The notes below the pieces were generated by a model. It had not been told where the DNA came from and made no database searches. It saw nothing but the letters and a program-made list of their open reading frames with translations. This document shows, piece after piece, positions 34,348-42,475 of a stretch of DNA of 64,000 nt (positions are counted from its first letter, which is position 1; each line of letters opens with the position of its first letter). The DNA is from Salinimicrobium sp035607535 (GTDB taxonomy: Bacteria > Bacteroidota > Bacteroidia > Flavobacteriales > Flavobacteriaceae), in the NCBI RefSeq assembly GCF_035607535.1, contig NZ_JAYDZX010000002.1, forward strand, positions 1 through 64,000. The letters are read 5' to 3'. The position numbers and the translations under genes were made by a program.

Positions 34348-35535
34348 ATGAGGGCTGAAAAAATGCGTAGAAACCTGCTGTTCTATTTTTTGATGCTGGT
34401 CGGTTATTTCTGCTTCGCCCAGAATTCCATGGAAAGAAAAAGGGTCAAGTTATTCTTAGCAGGAGATGTTATGACAGGTCGGGGAATCGATCAGACTTTG
34501 AAAGTTTCTGTAGAGCCGGTACTGTATGAGCCGTTTGTGCGGGATGCGCGGGATTACCTTTTTCTGGCAGAACGGGAGAATGGGGAGTTGGAGCTACCCT
34601 TGAGCTATAGATATATTTGGGGAGATGCCTTAAAAGTCTGGAAGCAGCGTAATCCTCACCTTAAATTGATAAATCTTGAAACCAGTATCACGATCCATGA
34701 TGAACCCTGGCCGCATAAAGGAATTCATTACCGTATGCACCCAAAAAATGTTGGACTTCTTACTGTGGCCGGTATTGATCACTGCAGTCTTGCTAATAAC
34801 CATGTGCTGGACTGGGGGAGAAAAGGCCTTGCCGAAACTCTGAACACCCTGGAGGAGGCAAAAATAGCATTTTCGGGTGCCGGTAAAGATGAAGAGAGAG
34901 CTAAGGAGCCGGCGGTATTTCATGTTGAAGGAACACGGGTGCTGGTTTACTCGTACGGCTCACTCGGCAGCGGAATTCCTAATAGCTGGGCTGCCAAAAA
35001 TGACAGATCGGGAGTAAATTTTTTACCTGGCTTTGATGAGCAACAGATCCGGGAGATCCAAAAGCATATCTCTTCGGATAAAAAGAAGGGAGATATAGTC
35101 ATTTTCTCTGTTCACTGGGGGCCTAATTGGGGATATGATGTTCCTTCTGTCCACCGAAGGTTTGCTCACGCACTCATAGAAAAAGCCGGTGTAGATGTCA
35201 TTTTTGGACATTCTTCTCATCATCCCATGGGTATGGAAGTCTATAAGAACAAGTTGATAATATATGGAGCAGGGGATTTCATTAACGACTATGAAGGCAT
35301 AAGCGGAAATGAGAAATACAGAGGTGAGCTTTCCCTCATGTATTTTCCTGAACTAGATCCCGAGTCTGGAGATCTTGTAAAATTGGAGATGGTGCCCATG
35401 CAGATAAGGAGATTTAGTTTAGGTCGGGCTTCAAAAAAAGACGCAGCCTGGCTTCAGGAGGTATTGCATAGGGAAAGTCAGAAATTCGGGGTGGGAATAG
35501 ATCTCAAAAATGGCATTTTGGAGACTCGTTTTTAA
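34348..35535 (+). CDS. CapA family protein (metallophosphoesterase-like, poly-gamma-glutamate type), exported
   Basis: The 395-residue protein has a signal peptide (about 1-25, ending CFAQ) and then the PGA_cap domain: KLFLAGDVMTGRGID, LINLETSITI, LANNHVLDWG and VDVIFGHSSHHPMGMEVYKNKLIIYGAGDF. These carry the Asp/Asn/His residues of the calcineurin-like metal site. The family acts on surface polymers such as poly-gamma-glutamate, but no ligase genes (capB, capC) lie nearby, so the substrate here is open. It precedes the Ntn amidase gene by 107 bp. Confidence 0.85.
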   Translation: MRAEKMRRNLLFYFLMLVGYFCFAQNSMERKRVKLFLAGDVMTGRGIDQTLKVSVEPVLYEPFVRDARDYLFLAERENGELELPLSYRYIWGDALKVWKQRNPHLKLINLETSITIHDEPWPHKGIHYRMHPKNVGLLTVAGIDHCSLANNHVLDWGRKGLAETLNTLEEAKIAFSGAGKDEERAKEPAVFHVEGTRVLVYSYGSLGSGIPNSWAAKNDRSGVNFLPGFDEQQIREIQKHISSDKKKGDIVIFSVHWGPNWGYDVPSVHRRFAHALIEKAGVDVIFGHSSHHPMGMEVYKNKLIIYGAGDFINDYEGISGNEKYRGELSLMYFPELDPESGDLVKLEMVPMQIRRFSLGRASKKDAAWLQEVLHRESQKFGVGIDLKNGILETRF

Positions 35536-35642
35536 CATCAGCTGTTTAATCTTGCTACTAATTAAGATTTAGAGGTGTTTTTATCTCTTAATTTTTTTAA
35601 ATTTAGGAATACCTTTTTCTTCACCTTTAAATTGAATGACTA

Positions 35643-36722
35643 ATGAAAAAGCTGTCACTTCTGAACATTCTAACCTTTGTAGCTATTCTTTTTTCCACAT
35701 TAGAAACTGAAGCCTGCACAACTTTCTGCATTAAGAACGGGGAACGCATTGTCTTTGGTAGAAATTTTGATTTTCCTGTTGGTCATGGCCATGTCCTCAT
35801 AAATAAAAAGAACGTACGAAAAGTTGCTATGGTTCGGCCGCCGGAAAAGGCTTTGGAATGGACTTCCAGGTATGGTAGCGTGAGCTTTAATCAACAGGGT
35901 CGTGAATTTCCTTATGGAGGAATAAATGAAAAAGGATTGGTCCTGGAACAAATGGCGCTCAATGAATCGATTTATCCTGAAATTGATGAAAGATCCGGAC
36001 TTACCGAATTACAGTGGATCCAATACCACCTGGACAATTCTGCCAATGTGCAGGAAGTAATTGCCTCTAAAGATTTTCTAAGGATCTCTCCTCAATCTGT
36101 CGCTAAACTACATTTTCTTGTAGCCGATAAAATGGGCAATGTGGCAACCATCGAGTACATCGAAGGTAAGATGGTAGTACATCAAGGAGAGTCCTTAAAG
36201 GTAGCGGTTTTGGCAAACGACACCTATGAAAGAAGTACCGAATACCTTCAGAATTTTTCAGGCTTTGGCGGGAATGATCCCATACCTTTTTCCACTGCCC
36301 CTCTTGACCGGTTTGTCAATGCCGCAAATGGTCTGCAGGAGTATTCCGGAGAAAATCTTATAGAATATTCTTTTGAAATCCTGGACCGCGTGAGGCAGGA
36401 GGATTCCACTACTCAATGGAGCATAGTTTACGATCTCACCAATCTGGAAATATATTTCCAGACCCAAAGGAATCCTGAAATTAGAAAACTATCACTCGAA
36501 AACTTCAGTTTTGATTGTGCTTCAGGAAGCCAGTATGTGAATATCCATGAATCACCTATACAGGGCAAAATACAATTCAGGCCTTTTTCTTACGAGGAAA
36601 ATGAAGCTCTTATAAACAGGGTCTGGGATGAGGTCGAATTCCTGGCTCCCATTCCGGTTGAGGTGCGCAAGGTATACGCAGATTATCCTCTAAGCCTGGT
36701 GTGCGAAGAGAGGAAGATCTAA
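35643..36722 (+). CDS. Exported linear amide C-N hydrolase (choloylglycine hydrolase/penicillin acylase family)
   Basis: The 359-residue precursor has a signal peptide ending TEA directly before Cys25 (CTTFCIKNG), which would become the N-terminal nucleophile of the Ntn hydrolase after cleavage. The VFGRNFDF motif and later FPYGGINEKGLVLEQM and VLANDTYERS agree with the bile-salt hydrolase / penicillin V acylase / acid-ceramidase-like group. A possible role is cutting N-acyl amino acids or N-acyl homoserine lactones outside the cell; this is inference. The gene follows capA-like and has no partner downstream. Confidence 0.87.
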   Translation: MKKLSLLNILTFVAILFSTLETEACTTFCIKNGERIVFGRNFDFPVGHGHVLINKKNVRKVAMVRPPEKALEWTSRYGSVSFNQQGREFPYGGINEKGLVLEQMALNESIYPEIDERSGLTELQWIQYHLDNSANVQEVIASKDFLRISPQSVAKLHFLVADKMGNVATIEYIEGKMVVHQGESLKVAVLANDTYERSTEYLQNFSGFGGNDPIPFSTAPLDRFVNAANGLQEYSGENLIEYSFEILDRVRQEDSTTQWSIVYDLTNLEIYFQTQRNPEIRKLSLENFSFDCASGSQYVNIHESPIQGKIQFRPFSYEENEALINRVWDEVEFLAPIPVEVRKVYADYPLSLVCEERKI

Positions 36723-36853
36723 ACAAACAAAGTCGCTCGAAAGTAAAAAAATGCGTCCTGCATTTATTTCAGGATCTCAACTTACTGCAATAACAAGAAA
36801 AAGCTGAAACAGGTTCCAGCTTGAGGTATTTCTTTTTTAGGAGCGTCTCGATT

Positions 36854-37858
36854 TTATAGAGTCCCGTTTGCACTTACCCATGCAAACTGGTGAGGGTCTT
36901 GTGGTACTTTAATTCTCTCAGCGATCCTGGTCATGCGGTCCGGAAGCTTCATGAGATAGTCCCTTGCTTTTTCAGCCCGGTCTGTAAGTGCAGTCACTTT
37001 ATCTATTTCCCAGAACTCATTAAGTTTCTGTAAAATTTCAATGTAGTCCTGCGTTGTATACACCCCAAGTCTTTGCGCAGCATTCGAGAAGTTCTCAAAA
37101 GCTTCTCCAATACCCTGTCCACTTTCCCTGATAAACTGTGCCGGCATAACGATCTTTTTCTTCATCATATCCTCAAAAGCAAGCATCATTTCACTTGGAT
37201 CGTATTCGAAAATCGTTTTTACGAATTCCCTGTATGCCAGGTGGTGTCTCATCTCATCCCCGGCGATGATATTACACATCTTTGCCAACATCTTATTACC
37301 TTTCTTTCGCGCCAGCTGTCCCACTCTTTTGTGAGAGATATTTGTTGCCAGTTCCTGGAAACTGGTATAAACAAAATTGCGATAGGGATCCCTGCCGGTT
37401 CCAATGTCGAATCCATCATTAATAAGGTACTGAGTTGTTTTTTCGACCTCTCTCATATTCACTCTTCCCGATAAATAAAGATATTTATTCAAGGTATCGC
37501 CGTGGCGGTTCTCCTCCCCCGTCCAGTGACGTATCCATTTGGCCCAGCCATTCTGTAAACCTTTTTGTTGACCATGTTGCTCAACCCCTTCCATGTCCAT
37601 AAGCCAGGATTCGTAGGTAGGCAGAGCTTCTTCAGTAACCATATCGGCCACCAGTACAACCCAGAAATCATATCCGAGTTCTTTGGCCTCCTCCCGTATT
37701 CGGGTGACTTCTTCAAAAAAGCCTTCGTCCTGAGAATTTGGTAAGAGATCTGTAGGCTGCCATATATCTTCAACGGGAATAAGATATTTTTCCACGAATT
37801 CATCAATAGACTTCTCTACTGTCTTCATTACTTCTAATCGAATATTCTCTAAGGCCAT
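36854..37858 (-). CDS. Acyl-ACP desaturase (diiron, plant-type)
   Basis: The 334-residue soluble enzyme inserts a double bond into acyl-ACP. Both diiron motifs are present: GEENRHG (114-120, Glu116 and His119) and AGDEMRHH (199-206, Glu202 and His205), with a further Glu near 76 and at 169. Length is close to the family norm. It starts with ATG after a roughly 50-nt leader from a good -7 box. It is a lone gene, downstream of the four-gene operon but separated by about 100 bp. Confidence 0.93.
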   Translation of the reverse strand: MALENIRLEVMKTVEKSIDEFVEKYLIPVEDIWQPTDLLPNSQDEGFFEEVTRIREEAKELGYDFWVVLVADMVTEEALPTYESWLMDMEGVEQHGQQKGLQNGWAKWIRHWTGEENRHGDTLNKYLYLSGRVNMREVEKTTQYLINDGFDIGTGRDPYRNFVYTSFQELATNISHKRVGQLARKKGNKMLAKMCNIIAGDEMRHHLAYREFVKTIFEYDPSEMMLAFEDMMKKKIVMPAQFIRESGQGIGEAFENFSNAAQRLGVYTTQDYIEILQKLNEFWEIDKVTALTDRAEKARDYLMKLPDRMTRIAERIKVPQDPHQFAWVSANGTL

Positions 37859-37916
37859 AAAAATTGTTTAATGTTTTGGGTTCAATAACCGCACCAATAA
37901 AATGTTTGGTAATCGA

Positions 37917-37924
37917 CAAAGATA
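37917..37924 (-). promoter_or_regulatory. -7 box of the acyl-ACP desaturase promoter
   Basis: TATCTTTG on the minus strand is an exact TAnnTTTG match, 58 bp before the ATG. No TTTG stands at -33, so the promoter may need an activator. Confidence 0.5.
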
Positions 37925-37957
37925 AGAAGTTAATTTCTGAGGGATTTAAAAATATTC

Positions 37958-38686
37958 TTAATTTCTGCCCGACTCATTGGGGTACAGGCTGTGCACAGGC
38001 TCGCTCTGGACCAAAGCTCCCGAATTTACATCCAGCATCGAGAGTTTCCCCATAAAAGCTGCACCCGTATCCACGTTGCAAACATTCGCAAACCTGGCAG
38101 GTTTGTCTCTGCCAATGCGCGTTACGGGAGTATGACCAATGTAGATCTCTTTGAACAGGGCCAATCGCTTGGGATATTCTGTGTCTCCCGGTTGAAGATC
38201 GGGATTTATGCACATGGCCATTTCCCACAGGGTGCGATCCCAGTAGAAAGGCGTGGGAGTGTATTCTTCCTGAGGGCCTTTTTGGTTCGTAAAGCCGGCG
38301 TGGACAAATAGCCGGTTCTCCTTGTCTATGTAGTAATTCACCATTTGGTCAAAAAAAGCGATATGTTCCTCCTTTTCCTTATTGGAAAACTGCCTGTAGG
38401 CATCAATACTGGATTGGCCTCCATGTTGCAGCCACTGGTCATTTAACTCTCCGCTTTTGAGCCATCTATGAGTGAGGTCATCGTGGTTTCCCCGAAGAAA
38501 AATGCAGGTATTTTGTTTGGCAAATTCAATAAGATAAGAGACAACATTAGCCGAATCGCTCCAGCCATCTACATAATCCCCTAAGAAGATGATCTTATCA
38601 TCTGGGGTTACTGCTGCTCTTTCCAGGACCTGCAAGAGGGCTTTAAGTCCGCCGTGTATATCACCAATTACCAGAGTTCTTCCCAT
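37958..38686 (-). CDS. PPP-family metallophosphatase
   Basis: The 242-residue protein carries all PPP motifs: GDIHG (8-12), GDYVDG (36-41), RGNHDD (65-70), then HAGF and YIGHTPVTRIG. Such enzymes are protein Ser/Thr phosphatases or cleave dinucleoside polyphosphates (ApaH-like). The C-terminal part (CNVDTGAAFMGKLSMLDVNSG) is typical of the bacterial group. Its start lies 1 bp after the stop of the AlbA_2 gene, so the two are coupled. Confidence 0.9.
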   Translation of the reverse strand: MGRTLVIGDIHGGLKALLQVLERAAVTPDDKIIFLGDYVDGWSDSANVVSYLIEFAKQNTCIFLRGNHDDLTHRWLKSGELNDQWLQHGGQSSIDAYRQFSNKEKEEHIAFFDQMVNYYIDKENRLFVHAGFTNQKGPQEEYTPTPFYWDRTLWEMAMCINPDLQPGDTEYPKRLALFKEIYIGHTPVTRIGRDKPARFANVCNVDTGAAFMGKLSMLDVNSGALVQSEPVHSLYPNESGRN

Positions 38687-38687
38687 C

Positions 38688-39824
38688 TTAATTGTATTTT
38701 ACTTTTCTCAGGATCCTCAAACTATCTTTATACTGTTGATAGATCCTTGGGTCATATCTTTTTAATTCTTCTTTTGCATCTTCAAGCTTTTCCAGAGCTT
38801 CACTGAAACCATTGAAATGACAAAGCAGATACGTTGCCGGCAAATTATAGAGATCTTTTTCTTCGGCTGCATTCAGCCTCAAGTTATGCTGGAGCTTGTT
38901 GACCAGGGCAATATTGGAGTTATAAATGTGGTATAGCGTTTTCTTTTCGAATTGAGGAGGTTCAAACAGCATATTGGTTTTGATGTCGTAGGTCGCATTG
39001 TCTTTAAAGTAGATCTTTACTTCCTCAAGGGGATAATATTTGAACTTATCATGCAGCCCTAGCCTTACATACTCAAGTATCGAAAAAACTTCATCAGAAT
39101 AGTCAATGCTTACCTCGTCAAGTTCAGAATAAAACAATTTCACCTGTTCATTTACAAGCTCAATGTCTACCCTGGAATAATAGGTGTTTTCGTTAAGTTC
39201 CTTTTTCTTTCCGCTCCAGCAAACCACAAAATACTCTTTAAACACCTTGTAAGTAGGATCGAACTTTTCATGTTTTTGCATGAAGTCAAAAACTCCGTCC
39301 AGGGTATGGGCTATGTTGTTCTGTGAGTGTGCTTCAATAGATGCCACCACCTCACTGTTCTCACCCTGGGTTCCGCGAACAAATTCTGAAGCTATGCTAA
39401 TGCTTCCCTCTCTGTAAAATACACTTCCGGAAGCATACTTCCAGATGCCCTTTTTGAGAGAGCATATTCTCCCACTGTTTGGCTGAATTGTCACGAGCCC
39501 CACCACAAGCTCGTCGGGCAAATGAGGAAAGGGAATGTTCTCATAGGAAACCAGCGGCGGATTCTGCAGATATGCATTTACCAGGTTCTGGATCTTGCTG
39601 TCATCGAAAAAATCTACCCCTTTGATTTCATTATCGGCGTCTTCAACGCCAATTACCATGAATGAGCGATTTGAAGGATTGGAATTTGCGAGGGCACAAA
39701 TGTGTTTTAAAAATTTGGCTTTGCCTTCTTTTTCATTCAGGTTAAGCTGCCTTTTTTTATCGTAAAAGCCGTTTTCGCTGTTGTGCGCCAGCAGGTTTTT
39801 GATAAGAAGCCGCTTATTGATCAT
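38688..39824 (-). CDS. AlbA_2 (Schlafen-type) domain protein
   Basis: The 378-residue protein has an N-terminal AlbA_2 domain: SENGFYDKKRQLNLNEKEGKAKFLKHICALANSNPSNRSFMVIGVED, with the usual E/D...K and a glycine-containing strand, followed by a second half of about 200 residues with no recognised domain. AlbA_2 proteins bind nucleic acid or nucleotides and include Schlafen-like regulators and defence proteins. This protein ends in a helical region (EALEKLEDAKEELKRYD). It is sandwiched between an SDR gene (5 bp) and a phosphatase gene (1 bp). Confidence 0.78.
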   Translation of the reverse strand: MINKRLLIKNLLAHNSENGFYDKKRQLNLNEKEGKAKFLKHICALANSNPSNRSFMVIGVEDADNEIKGVDFFDDSKIQNLVNAYLQNPPLVSYENIPFPHLPDELVVGLVTIQPNSGRICSLKKGIWKYASGSVFYREGSISIASEFVRGTQGENSEVVASIEAHSQNNIAHTLDGVFDFMQKHEKFDPTYKVFKEYFVVCWSGKKKELNENTYYSRVDIELVNEQVKLFYSELDEVSIDYSDEVFSILEYVRLGLHDKFKYYPLEEVKIYFKDNATYDIKTNMLFEPPQFEKKTLYHIYNSNIALVNKLQHNLRLNAAEEKDLYNLPATYLLCHFNGFSEALEKLEDAKEELKRYDPRIYQQYKDSLRILRKVKYN

Positions 39825-39829
39825 TGCTG

Positions 39830-40582
39830 TTACTCCTTATTCACAATTGTAGAGCTCGCTTGTGCTGTAGGTAATACCATTAGGTCAGCAATATTGACAT
39901 GAGAAGGCCGTGTGACCATAAAAACAACAATATCGGCAATATCTTCGGCTTTTAGCGGTTGATAGCCCTGGTACACCGAATTCGCTTTTTCAGAATCGCC
40001 TTTGAACCGAACTTCACTAAAATTCGTCTCTACCAGCCCCGGATTAATAGCTCCAACACGTACACCGGTGCCGTTGAGATCTATGCGCATTCCTTTGTTG
40101 ATGGCATCTACTGCATGTTTGCTGGCACTGTACACATTCCCGTTTGGATAGACCTCCTTCCCGGCAATAGACCCTATGTTGATGATGTGGCCTGCCTTCC
40201 TTTCCACCATTTGAGGAATGATCTCGCGACTCACGTACAGCAATCCTTTGACATTAATATCGATCATTGCATCCCAGTCATCCACATTCCCGGTTTGGAT
40301 AGGGTCGAGACCATGGGCATTACCTGCATTATTGATCAGCACATCTATTTTCTTGAATTCCTGCGGAAGGTTTTGAATTGCTCCTTTCACCTTTTCTTTA
40401 TCTCTTACATCAAACTGAAGAATTTGAACTTCAGTTTTGTCCTGCAGCTTATCCTTTAATTCCTGAAGGGCTTCAACTCTTCTCCCGCAAATTACAAGGC
40501 GGTAACCCGATGCTGCAAGAGCAATGGCTATTGCTTTTCCAATTCCGCTGCTGGCTCCGGTTACTAAGGCTGTCTTACTCAT
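39830..40582 (-). CDS. Short-chain dehydrogenase/reductase (YdfG-like)
   Basis: From the ATG at 40582 the protein has 250 residues. The cofactor motif TGASSGIG (8-15), NNAG (84-87), Asn110, Ser138, Tyr151 and Lys155 form a complete classical SDR site. It is closest in feel to serine/3-hydroxy acid dehydrogenases (YdfG). A TTG three codons upstream is a weaker start. It is 21 bp after the aldo/keto-reductase-like gene and 5 bp before the AlbA_2 gene. Confidence 0.92.
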   Translation of the reverse strand: MSKTALVTGASSGIGKAIAIALAASGYRLVICGRRVEALQELKDKLQDKTEVQILQFDVRDKEKVKGAIQNLPQEFKKIDVLINNAGNAHGLDPIQTGNVDDWDAMIDINVKGLLYVSREIIPQMVERKAGHIINIGSIAGKEVYPNGNVYSASKHAVDAINKGMRIDLNGTGVRVGAINPGLVETNFSEVRFKGDSEKANSVYQGYQPLKAEDIADIVVFMVTRPSHVNIADLMVLPTAQASSTIVNKE

Positions 40583-40603
40583 AGGTGTCAAAAATGTGTT
40601 TTT

Positions 40604-41365
40604 TTAAAGTTTTTCCGGAAGCTTCTTAAAATCTTCCTCGATTAATTTGGTGTGAAAAGCCTTGACGGCTGAATCTATTACCGCTTCAGAATTTCCATCG
40701 ATCACGGGGTGAAAATGTCCTTTGTGGTGCAGGAGCCAGCTAAACAGCAACTCCTTTGGCCTTACTTGATATTTATCGGCCAATTTTTTTACCTCTTCGT
40801 GATCATTTTCCCAGTTTCCGCTCTCCAGGATCAACATTTGAGTTGTTTCTTCTGGCCCCTCTTTGGCTAAGGTAAGAGTTTTTACCGCCGCAGGTGAAAA
40901 TGAAAAGGTAGAGAGAGTAGCGCTAGCCGGAAAATCCTTTATAAACCTGGTTTGATCCCCCGGTTTGCCTTCCAGGATCCCTATTTCTACAATTTTTCCA
41001 CGAGCTCTGAGTCTTTGAATTGTGGAGAGCAGGATATTTGCCTGCAGCCCAAAATCCAAGAACAGGAGATCAAGATAATCTGTGTCCAGAAACTGAAGGA
41101 TTTCTTCGACCTGTACCACAATGTCATCCTCATCCCCGTAGGAACCCAGGCGGGCAATGAACTGGATCTCATCCCTGCTCAAGCCGCTTTCACTAAAAGC
41201 TGTTCCCAAACTGTGGTCGTAGGAACCTTTTTGAGTGTTAATTAGGAAACTGGTAATATCCTTTTCTATACAGTGTTGAAAAAGCTGGATTTTTGAACCC
41301 TTGGATTCAGAACTCCATTGTGAAGGATCCTGAATTATCCGGGAATATGAATTTCTTTGCCTCAT
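40604..41365 (-). CDS. Aldo/keto reductase-like protein with degenerate catalytic site
   Basis: The 253-residue protein follows the AKR barrel in order, but the usual catalytic Asp, Lys and His appear replaced: Asn43 (FLINTQKGSYD), Arg72 (FIARLGS) and Asp104 (DLLFLDFG); only Tyr49 of the tetrad remains. It may thus be a pseudoenzyme or have a different activity. It heads the minus-strand operon with SDR, AlbA_2 and PPP genes. I aligned these positions by eye against the general AKR motif, so they should be confirmed by structure comparison. Confidence 0.7.
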   Translation of the reverse strand: MRQRNSYSRIIQDPSQWSSESKGSKIQLFQHCIEKDITSFLINTQKGSYDHSLGTAFSESGLSRDEIQFIARLGSYGDEDDIVVQVEEILQFLDTDYLDLLFLDFGLQANILLSTIQRLRARGKIVEIGILEGKPGDQTRFIKDFPASATLSTFSFSPAAVKTLTLAKEGPEETTQMLILESGNWENDHEEVKKLADKYQVRPKELLFSWLLHHKGHFHPVIDGNSEAVIDSAVKAFHTKLIEEDFKKLPEKL

Positions 41366-41515
41366 GATTTAAAAGTAAGGAACTCCTGCATTTTAGCACG
41401 GAAATGCTGCTGTTAAAGGAACAGCGGTGATAGTTAAAAAGAGTTAAACTTCATTTATCGATAAATTAAAACCTTTGGTCGGGCGTTATCCTCTTTAAAC
41501 CTAAAACAATCGTTT

Positions 41516-42328
41516 ATGAAAAAGTATCATTTATTTGTATTTCTTTTTGCCCTTATGTCGGGCCTTGTTAGTTGTAGTTCAGATGACTCTTCCGGATCTG
41601 AGGATTCTGCGAGAGTTGCTGTAAGGCTTACCGATGCGCCCGGGGACTACAAGCACGTTTTTGTTGAAGTGGAAGATGTGATGATCAAAACCACTGCCGA
41701 AGGCGGCGAAGAAGAAGGCTGGGTAAGTTTGGAAGGAGTGAATACAGGAGTGATCGACCTACTTAGTCTAACCGGCGGTGTGACAGAATTACTGGTAGAC
41801 ACAGAAATCGAAGCGGGTTATATGCATCAAATACGTTTAGTTCTTGGTGATGATAACTCAATAGTTACGCATGCCCAACCTTCAGCTACTTATGATCTAA
41901 AAACACCCAGTGCTCAACAGTCTGGGCTAAAGATCATGGTTAATGAGGAACTGCAGGCAGGGGAAACCTATACTTTTATCCTGGATTTTGATGTTGATAA
42001 GTCGGTAGTTACCACAGGATCTGGGGATTTCAGCTTAAAACCTGTTATTCGCATGGCTATTGAAGAAGATACAGGAGCAATAGTTGGAAATGTGCATCCA
42101 AGTGAAGATTCTGTTCTGGTTACTGCGCAGAGTGGTTCTATGTATGCCTCTGCATATACAGATGCCGATGGAGATTTCATGATCCACGGTCTGCCTGCAG
42201 GAACGTACAAGGTGACTGCAACTCCTGTTGCAGGACTGGGATTACAGGCTTTCGTGAAAAGCAATGTGACAGTTGGCGCCGGAGAAACTGTAACTCTTGA
42301 GGACATATTCCTTGTGGAGGTAGACTAA
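41516..42328 (+). CDS. DUF4382 lipoprotein with a carboxypeptidase-regulatory-like end
   Basis: The 270-residue protein has a lipoprotein signal (Cys20, GLVSC) and an acidic Ser-rich linker. The DUF4382 domain spans about 32-180 (VAVRLTDAPGDYKHVFVEVEDVMI, INLLSL-type strand, LVLGDDNSI). The C-terminal part (about 190-265) is a carboxypeptidase-regulatory-like fold: YASAYTDADGDFMIHGLPAGTYKVTATP. It is likely periplasmic or at the surface; function unknown. A perfect palindrome ATTTATCGATAAAT (41453-41466) lies upstream. Confidence 0.85.
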   Translation: MKKYHLFVFLFALMSGLVSCSSDDSSGSEDSARVAVRLTDAPGDYKHVFVEVEDVMIKTTAEGGEEEGWVSLEGVNTGVIDLLSLTGGVTELLVDTEIEAGYMHQIRLVLGDDNSIVTHAQPSATYDLKTPSAQQSGLKIMVNEELQAGETYTFILDFDVDKSVVTTGSGDFSLKPVIRMAIEEDTGAIVGNVHPSEDSVLVTAQSGSMYASAYTDADGDFMIHGLPAGTYKVTATPVAGLGLQAFVKSNVTVGAGETVTLEDIFLVEVD

Positions 42329-42352
42329 CCTATAGGCAGTTTTACAAATTTT

Positions 42353-42380
42353 AGAGCAGCGGTATCCCGCTGCTCTTTGT
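42353..42380 (+). terminator. Rho-independent terminator of the DUF4382 gene
   Basis: A 10-bp stem AGAGCAGCGG (42353-42362) / CCGCTGCTCT (42367-42376) with loop TATC is followed by TTGTTTT. Confidence 0.85.
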
Positions 42381-42423
42381 TTTAACAAAATTTTAAGATA
42401 CTTTGGTTGAATATTTGCTGAGG

Positions 42424-42454
42424 TTGCGCCGTTGACCTTAGATAAGTATCTTCA
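42424..42454 (+). promoter_or_regulatory. Promoter of the Bat operon
   Basis: TTG (42424-42426) and TATCTTCA (42447-42454) are 20 nt apart, close to the Bacteroidota promoter layout, 21 bp before the moxR ATG. Confidence 0.5.
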
Positions 42455-42475
42455 CAATCCTAAAATTTTGTTTAC

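Noticed and set aside
35560..35600. Possible terminator after the CapA-like gene
   Set aside because: The stem TTAGAG/CTCTTAA is short and has a mismatch; the T-run alone is not enough in AT-rich DNA.
37958..39824. Calling the AlbA_2 and PPP genes a phage-defence system
   Set aside because: No toxin, nuclease or mobile-element signs are seen, and the neighbours are metabolic-type genes; the idea is kept only as a question in the findings.
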